From Chlorophyllum brunneum (Eukaryota; Basidiomycota; Agaricomycetes; Agaricales; Agaricaceae), in the NCBI GenBank assembly GCA_963576785.1, contig OY756146.1, positions 1,798,001 through 1,862,000 of the forward strand: 64,000 nucleotides of DNA, given 5' to 3'. Shown piece by piece: positions 57,693 through 64,000 of this stretch. The position numbers and the translations under genes were made by a program. The notes below the pieces were generated by a model that saw only the letters and a list, made by a program, of their open reading frames with translations, ran no database searches and was not told the DNA's origin. How positions within the stretch are numbered: position 1 is the stretch's first letter; every line of letters starts with the position of its first letter.

Positions 57693-58664
57693 TCAGAATA
57701 GCCCATAGTGTTTGTGATCTAGTTTCTTGGTCAGTCTCATTATCTTGATATTGCTTGCTTCAAGCCATACTTGATCTCCTGGAATATACTTGTGTTCTAG
57801 TTTGGTACTGCTACATTTCCCCATTTGTTTCTGGCTATGTTGTAGCATCTTAATCATTTGTTGGCACATGTCTTGTAACTTCTGTATTTGTTTCGTGATC
57901 ATGGGTACCTTAGTGATGTTTGTTATATCTCCTTTCCAAGGATATTGTCCATACACTATTTTGAATGGTGAATGTCCAGTAGCAGTGTGAATTTTGTCAT
58001 TATATTGGAATTCTGCTATGGTTAACTATTTTTTCCAGTTATTCTGCACATGGTTTATTATATTTCTGAGGTATGTTTTGACCTCCTGGTTGATGTGTTC
58101 TGTTTGACTGTCAGTTTATGAATGGTATGCCATGGATAAGTTCCATTGAGTACTAGTTGCTCAACATAGTCCTGTCATAAATTTTAATGTGAATTGTGGG
58201 CCTCTATCACTGATGATTCTGTAGGGTATTCCATGTATTCTCTATATATCATCTCAATATATATCTTCTAGCTCCTCAGATGTTAGTGTGGTGTTAACTG
58301 TGCATAGTCTGATTATTTTACTGAAATGATCAACTATGACAAGTATTGCATCATATCCCTCTGATTCTGGTAATGGTCCTATCATATTGATTGATATTTC
58401 TTCCCAAGGTTCTGCTGGTATTGGTAGAGAGTGGAGGTGTGTTGTCAGTCTTGTTCAGAGTATTTTGTTTTGTTGGCATGTCTTGCATTCTCTAATGTAT
58501 TGTTTGATGTTGTTATGTATTTGTGGCCACCAGTAATTCCATTTAAGGAGTTTGATCATTTGATGTTGTTCTAGGTATCCTACATCTGTTTTGTTGTGGT
58601 GTTGTTGGAGTATTTCTTGTTGTATTTGGTTGTTGGGTGGAATGTATATTCTTCCTTCAAACAT
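57693..58664 (-). pseudogene. Gypsy-2 integrase
   Basis: Zinc part 58664-58455 (FEGRIYIPPNNQIQQEILQQ, HHNKTDVGYLEQHQMIKLL, YIRECKTCQQNK). The core is broken by stops, with MIGPLPESEGYDAILVIVD and DRGPQFTLKFM-like segments. The C-terminal part is 57956-57693 (YGQYPWKGDITNITKVP). The order equals copy 1. Confidence 0.88.
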
Positions 58665-58849
58665 TGGTAATCTATCTGTTTCCCATGTTTCTTCTAGTCA
58701 TTTCTCCTTTTCTTTCAACCATTGTGTTTCCCTTTTTGTTTTCTTTTGCAGTCAGTGTTTCAGATCTTCTTCCCCTGTGATTTCTCAGATTTGTTAGATT
58801 GTAGTGGTTGTGTCATCTTCAAATAAATGGTCAGATAGTAATGTGATGT

Positions 58850-59984
58850 TGTTATGTCCAAACCTCGAACCTATGTCAGAGGTTATGACAAATTCCCAGA
58901 AGCAATACCACTCATCCCACTGCCATGATCCAATGACACCATTATCGACTCTCTACTTTGACTAGCCTGGAAATATGCACCATACTTACATGTATGCAAT
59001 ACTGATGGACTCTACTTATGCACCATTAAGAACAACCTCTATGACACCTGGAATAATGGTTGGAAAGCATGACTGACTACTGAAGAACCATACAGTACAT
59101 CCACCCCTACATGTACACTTGTGGTCCAGTGCTCGAAGCACTCATTCACCAACAAGTTGCCGATGGAATCTATTGCATAGAGATACAACCTAGGGACTTA
59201 TCACCAGACTATGAACCCACTGTACCCAGTAGTGACAGTGATAACTCTCCCCATCTACTATTGTGATCTACTTGAGCCTTTGTCAAGTCACCCGAGTCTT
59301 ATCTCTCCGAAGAACCAATTGCATCAATGTCATCCCTATCATCCAACTCTAATCATCCTATGGATGCAGTTCTTTCATTGCCACTGTTGTCATCATCACC
59401 CTCTACCACTTCATTCTGCACATCTTGTGACTGCAGCTATTCCAATGAATCTCCATCATCATCATCTGAGATCTCTGAGGATGAGTAAGCACTTATCTGT
59501 TTCATCTTCATCAGTTTCACTTTGCTCTATATTTAGTTGTTTCACCATTATCAGTTTCATGTCTATCTTTAGTAGTGTTTTGTCTTGAGTTTCATATCTA
59601 TCAGTTTCATATTGTGAAACTTGTTTCAGTCTCATTATCTATACTCTGTAGTATTCATAGAAAAGAAGTAGTTAGTATAAATAGCCGACTGTATTAGGAA
59701 GTCAAAGCTTAAGCTTTGATCTTCTACAGGGATAGTCTTCTTGATTGCCCAAGAAGAGTTTCTGTTGACAGTTGCTGTCAATCAATAGAAGATTGCTTAA
59801 CTGCTTATTCTCTACTTGCCCTCATCACTCAGAGCTATGAGATAAATGGGATTCCCATTTCTTGGTTGAGTAATGACAGTTTGATAATGTTTGCTTATCC
59901 AGTTACTTGGCTGAGATAGGTATTAAGGCCATACCCTAGAGGTCACATCCTCTTCGATTGCCCTTAGTAGCTGAATCTGTAACA
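58850..59984 (+). repeat. Solo LTR of the R family (R3), inside Gypsy-2 pol
   Basis: 1,135 bp from TGTTATGTCC to CTGTAACA with a perfect duplication GATGT (58845-58849 and 59985-59989). It lies between RNase H and integrase. The U3 coding-like segment and the leader palindrome (near 59704-59721) are retained. Confidence 0.95.
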
Positions 59985-60019
59985 GATGTCAGTATTGTCT
60001 TGGGTGGTATTAGTTTTCA

Positions 60020-61868
60020 TCAGTCTTGATAATATATCAGCTTTTGTGTTGGTCTTTCTGGGGATATGTTTCAGTATGTAATGGTATTCTTATAGCTTCA
60101 TCTGCCACCTTACTTGTTGTCCTGTGAGTTGTTGTGGTTTTTGGAAGTATTCCAAGTTCTTGTGATTAGTCCAAATTTCAAAAGGTTCATTGGCATCAAG
60201 TAGGTATTGTTTCCAGGTTTTGACTGCTTCTCAGATGGCTAGTAGTTCTTTGTCATAAATTTGGTAGTTGTATTCTGTGGGTGTCATCATTCTTGAGTGG
60301 AAGGCAATTGGGTGCCAGTGTTCTTTTTGCTTTTGTAATAGTACTGCTCCTACTCCATAGCCTGATGCATCTACCTCTACTCAGTATTGTCCCTTATTCT
60401 GTGGCATTGCTAATACTGGTTTGCTTGTGACCTTCTCCTTGATTCTTTTGAAGGCTTGCTGTTGTCATTCTGTCCATACCCATTGAGTGTCTTTCTTCTT
60501 CAGCTCATGTAATGGGGCTGCTATGTTGCTGAAGTTGTGTATGAAATGTTGGTAGAAGTTTGCAAAGCCTAAGAATTTCTCTACATCCTTCAGGGATTTG
60601 GGTGTTGGCCATTCTTTCACCACTTTCACCTTCTTCTCCTCTATTTTAACATTGCCCTGTCCTACCACAAATCCTAGTATTGGTATTTATTTTGCATCAA
60701 ATAAGCATTTTGACCTCTTGAAGTATAGCTGGTGTTTGGCTGCAATATCAAGAAATCACTTCAAGCTCTTTTTGAGTGGTTTCCGGGATGATGAAATCAT
60801 CCATATAGTTGACAACTGCTCCTTCATGTAGCATTTCTCAGAAGACCATGTTCATTATTCTCTAGAATGTTGCTGGCAAGTTGCTCATTCCAAAATGACC
60901 ATTGGTTCAAATAATCCATTGTTTGTTATGAATGCTACTTTCCATTTGTTACCTTCTCTGATCCAAACATTATTGTATCCCCAAATAATACTGAGCCCGT
61001 TGAACACCTTTGCATCCTTGAGTTGATCAATGACTTCACTTATGAGTAGTAGTTGTATCTTGTCCTTAATTGTGTGTTCATTCAACTTCTTGTAATCTTG
61101 AACCAATTGCTTGGTTCCATCCTTTTTGGGTATGAAGAAGCATGGGGTGGTGTAAGGGGATTGTGATGGTTGAATTCATCCTGAAGTGATGTTTTCATCA
61201 AGGAATTTTTGTAACTCTTGTTTTTCTGTTATTGTCATAGGGTAGACTTTGGATTGCAGTACCAGTGGTGCATCTTTGGACAGGTTTATCTTGTGGTCCC
61301 ATATTGTGTGCTCGGATAGTTTGTTGAAGTTCTTCTTGTTGAACAGGTGTATGTATTGCTGTAGATATGTCAGTAGGTCCTCTAGACTTGTTTGGTCAGT
61401 CTTCTTTTCTTCTATGTGTTCTTTTACTGTGCATATTCTTTCTCTGAACTGTATGTCATTGTGGTGTGTGGTGCAATCCTTCAGGCACCTTGTGAAGCAT
61501 ATTGTATTGTTTGTCCCATTGATTTCTGGGTTATGTTTGACTAGCCAGTCATGTCCGAGGTATAGGTCTGCACTCTCTAGTTGTATTACCATTACTTTGA
61601 TTTCTTCCATGTGTTTTCCATTGTTTATTAACAGGTATGCCATATCTGTTATTTTTCCTTTCTTGTTTTCAGTTCCATTGGTGTTGATTACTCTTATTGG
61701 GGTTTCAAAAGGTCTGGTTGGGATTTGTTCTTCTATCACCCTCTGTGCTATGCATATGTAGGTGCATCCAAAGTCTACTAGCATGGTGATTTGTTTGGGT
61801 CCCTTCATTGTTTTGATTGTTGAGTCAAGGAGAAGTTCACATGTCAAGTTCCTTTTTTGTGGAATCAT
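60020..61868 (-). pseudogene. Gypsy-2 protease, reverse transcriptase, RNase H
   Basis: The protease part starts at 61868; the active-site triplet DSG reads DFG (MLVDFGCTYICIAQ), a C-to-T type change of Ser to Phe that would abolish activity. Then come DLYLGHDWLVKHNPEI, the RT blocks YKKLNEHTIKDKIQLLL and NYMDDFIIP, GFANFYQHFIHNFSNIA, and RNase H up to about 60020. Multiple stops and small indels. Confidence 0.9.
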
Positions 61869-61927
61869 ATATTGTCTATTGTGAAGTAAAACAGGAATTC
61901 TAGGTTTATTGGCTTGTAGGTTTGTGC

Positions 61928-63160
61928 CTACTCAGAGCCTTTGGCAAAATCCTCCTTTGCCTCTTCTTCTTGCTCAGTCTCCTTGGTGATCTCTCTGATG
62001 TGTGCTCTCTTTGGTGTTTTGCAGTTCTTCGAGATGTGGCCCTGCTTTCTGCAATGATAGTACATTATTTTGGTGTATGTAACTTTTGTCTTCTTGCAGC
62101 AATATTTAGCAATATACCCATATAGGTTGCAGTTGAAACATCTTGGTTTCCCATTCTGATCAGTGTCTGCCTTTTGTCTTCCAATCCTCATTGGTTGTTC
62201 TCCCCCTCCATATGTGACTCCAGTACTTGTTTTGATGTCCCTATGGATGATATCTGTGGTTTTATCCTACTACAAGGATTGTGGTCCTCCATTTATCATA
62301 TGTGTTTGGGATTGAGGCTATCAGATAGCCCACAATAGTCCTGATGATATCTGCTCTGGTATGTCATTTGAGAAGGAATATGGCATGTGCATCATCTGTT
62401 CCAGTTTGGGTTTTTAGTGCTTCAAACTCTATTAAGAAGTCTATAGTGTTCCTCTTTCCCTGTTTAAACAACTCAATTTCTCCTTCTACTATTGCTTTCC
62501 TATTCCCCAAGGAGAATGTGGCTATCATCTCCATTGTAAAGTCCTCAAATACCAGTGTTTTCTTGTCTTGGATTGCCTATAACTTGGTATTGGCATAAGG
62601 ACCTGCTAGTCCTCCTTTCATCTATGCTAATACTCCAATTATCTTCTGCTTATTATTATCAATCATGTTGAAGAGTGTCCATAAGGACATTGCTCTCCAT
62701 CAATTGTCAAACTTGGTTCTATCTCCATTGAAGTATCCTGGTTCCAGAGCTAGGTTCTTTGGGAAATTAATTTCATCAGCCATTTCTGTTTCTGTTTCAA
62801 GTTGTTTGTGTTTGTGTGTTTCGGCAATTTCTGCATCAGATTGGTTCTTGACAACTTCTATGTCAGATGTTTTGGATTCACTGTGCTCATAGGTCTCAGC
62901 AATTTTTGTATCAGATGGGGGTTTGGCAACTTCTATGTCAGATGTAGTCTTAGCAACTTCTGTGTTGAATAAGATCTCAAAGAGAGCTGTATCTTCATCT
63001 ATGCTATGGTCTGATTTCTGTCACTTAAGTTCTTCAGGGACTTCTGGTTCTGTTCATCTTTTGGATCCAGTGGTGACTGGTGATCCCTGAATGTCTGTTG
63101 GTCTCAGAGCTCTGGGTCTTCTTGGTATTCTCAATGAGCTGCTGCTGTTCATATACTGTC
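61928..63160 (-). pseudogene. Gypsy-2 Gag
   Basis: The Gag domain shows LEPGYFNGDRTKFDNWWRAM, FTMEMIATFSLGNRKAIVEG and KRNTIDFLIEFEALKTQTG. At the C-terminus are two zinc knuckles, CFNCNLYGYIAKYC and YYHCRKQGHISKNC (62140-62020); the first has Tyr for His and the second Tyr for the first Cys. The N-terminal part (about 62800-62970) has two copies of a 24-25-residue repeat (TSDIEVAKPPSDTKIAETYE; TSDIEVVKNQSDAEIAETHK). Gag packages element RNA. Confidence 0.8.
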
Positions 63161-63245
63161 ATCCTGGTTGGAGGCTATTATTCCAAGCCTAGCTACAAAT
63201 AGTGGCACCTCTCTTACAAGGTGAGTCAAATGACACTTTACCAAA

Positions 63246-63552
63246 TGTTATGACCTTAGTCTAGGACTCAGGTTGCAAGTCTTTGGATAAAGACAAGGAA
63301 GTAGAGAAAAAGAGAAAGGGATGATATGATTGGTAAAGTGTAAGGAATACATCAAGTATTACTATACTTTATATACTAGTGGTGAGTACTAAGAATAAGG
63401 GAGCAAGGTAAAGGAGTCATAGGTATGAGTCATAGAGAGTACAGCATCTAGGGGTGAAACAGGAAGCAGAAACAAAGGTATAATAGAGCAGACTGTGTAT
63501 GATGTATTGGGTGCATAATTGGAATGTAATCAACTAAAGATAGTTCATAATA
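63246..63552 (-). repeat. 5' LTR of Gypsy-2
   Basis: Plus strand TGTTATGACC...TTCATAATA; the final CA of the inverted end reads TA. Nearly identical to 54927-55223 by eye, confirming that both belong to one element. Confidence 0.9.
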
Positions 63553-64000
63553 GTAACCCTATGGCCTTTACTTTCCCTTCAGAACCTGAAGTGTCCCAAT
63601 TTCAATGATGGGTGCAATCTCTCCATCTGCTACATTTTCCTGTTTGTTAGAGATTTGGGTCCACTCTAATGTGAGTCCTTTCTCCTTATCTTTTTCTTTG
63701 TGTTTTCAGTTATGGTTTTCAAATCCATTTCTCTTATTTCTCTCATTCCTGCTTGTTTACCTTTTAATTAGTCATGCTTCTACTTCCATCATTCCTATGG
63801 TTGGGCAGTATCCCTCCATATACTAGTATACAGTTCATTGTTGTCCCTTTATTCAATAATTTCCTCATTATCTGTTTTTCTCTCTCTTTCTCTCTGATTA
63901 GACTTAATATACAATATAAATACCAAAGATTACTCTAGTTTATAATCTAGATAATATTGAGTCTTGCAGGGTTTTTCTTTTTCCCTTCTCTGAATATTCT
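63553..64000 (+). mobile_element. LINE copy 5, 3' end (runs off the window)
   Basis: NPMAFTFPSEPEVSQFQ and RFGSTLM match the last residues of ORF2 in copies 1 and 3, followed by the pyrimidine-rich LINE 3' untranslated region (compare 12700-13200). The poly(A) tail is beyond the window. Confidence 0.8.

Larger units (their letters stand above)
54927..63552 (-). mobile_element. Ty3/Gypsy chromovirus, copy 2, both LTRs, two nested R solo LTRs
   Basis: 8.6 kb on the minus strand: 5' LTR 63246-63552, gag about 61928-63160, protease/RT/RNase H about 60020-61868, integrase 57693-58664, chromodomain about 57320-57545, ORF3 55266-57224, polypurine tract 55224-55240, 3' LTR 54927-55223. R solo LTRs sit at 55497-56629 and 58850-59984. 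Removing them leaves about 6.4 kb, a normal size. All genes carry many stops, more than copy 1. Confidence 0.92.

Noticed and set aside
1..64000. CRISPR arrays, rRNA or tRNA genes
   Set aside because: No regular spacer-repeat pattern and no cloverleaf or rRNA signature was noticed by eye; a tRNA scan was not possible.

Overview
The window comes from a filamentous basidiomycete, most likely an Agaricomycete. The evidence is 45-60 bp introns with GT..AG borders, tandem TKL-type kinase domains of the kind expanded in Agaricomycetes, a basidiomycete-type Tnp2 (CACTA) transposase, chromodomain Ty3/Gypsy elements and a LINE with APE endonuclease, RT and RNase H. Ceratobasidiaceae/Rhizoctonia is possible but cannot be settled from the sequence alone. 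No bacterial features, rRNA, tRNA or CRISPR were seen.

Layout. 1-4610: 3' part of a chromodomain Ty3/Gypsy element (+) with an extra ORF after the chromodomain and a 282-bp LTR, inserted in ORF1 of a LINE that continues to 9512. 9513-11790: 3' end of a second LTR-retroelement family (called R here), whose ORF runs into its 1.14-kb LTR. 11791-13270: a 5'-truncated LINE. 13271-21859: a Gypsy LTR (-) split by a full-length LINE (13363-20156, -) and by an R solo LTR that itself holds another solo LTR. 22082-35576: the only cellular gene island, two divergent, paralogous, intron-rich genes, each encoding an N-terminal helical domain followed by three kinase domains. Between them lie a broken third copy of the N-terminal exon, a 200-N gap and a small secreted-protein-like ORF. 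37297-50508: a decayed CACTA/Tnp2 transposon with a second gene, interrupted by a 7.36-kb Copia element (40637-47999), a Copia solo LTR and a Gypsy solo LTR. 51480-52345: the 3' end of another Copia element (-). 54624-63552: an inverted LTR pair and a full-length but decayed Gypsy element (-) carrying two R solo LTRs. 63553-64000: another LINE 3' end.

The most interesting content is (i) the paired tri-kinase genes, which resemble an MLKL-like cell-death architecture: a four-helix-type N-terminus, one catalytically plausible kinase and two pseudokinases, with the same division of labour in both paralogs; (ii) the R family, whose ORF crosses from the internal region into the LTR and whose leader carries conserved palindromes; (iii) a conserved ORF downstream of the chromodomain in two Gypsy copies; (iv) a LINE whose RT core is inverted in place without net length change.

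The transposons show strong CpG decay. All five premature stops in the 2,000-codon Copia ORF and all five in Gypsy-1 pol are TGA, at sites where arginine (CGA) is expected or seen in a sister copy. The two Copia LTRs differ, by eye, by about 12 transitions and no transversions. This fits cytosine methylation and deamination of silenced repeats. Exon borders, alignments and family assignments were made by eye from the nucleotides; no database search was run.
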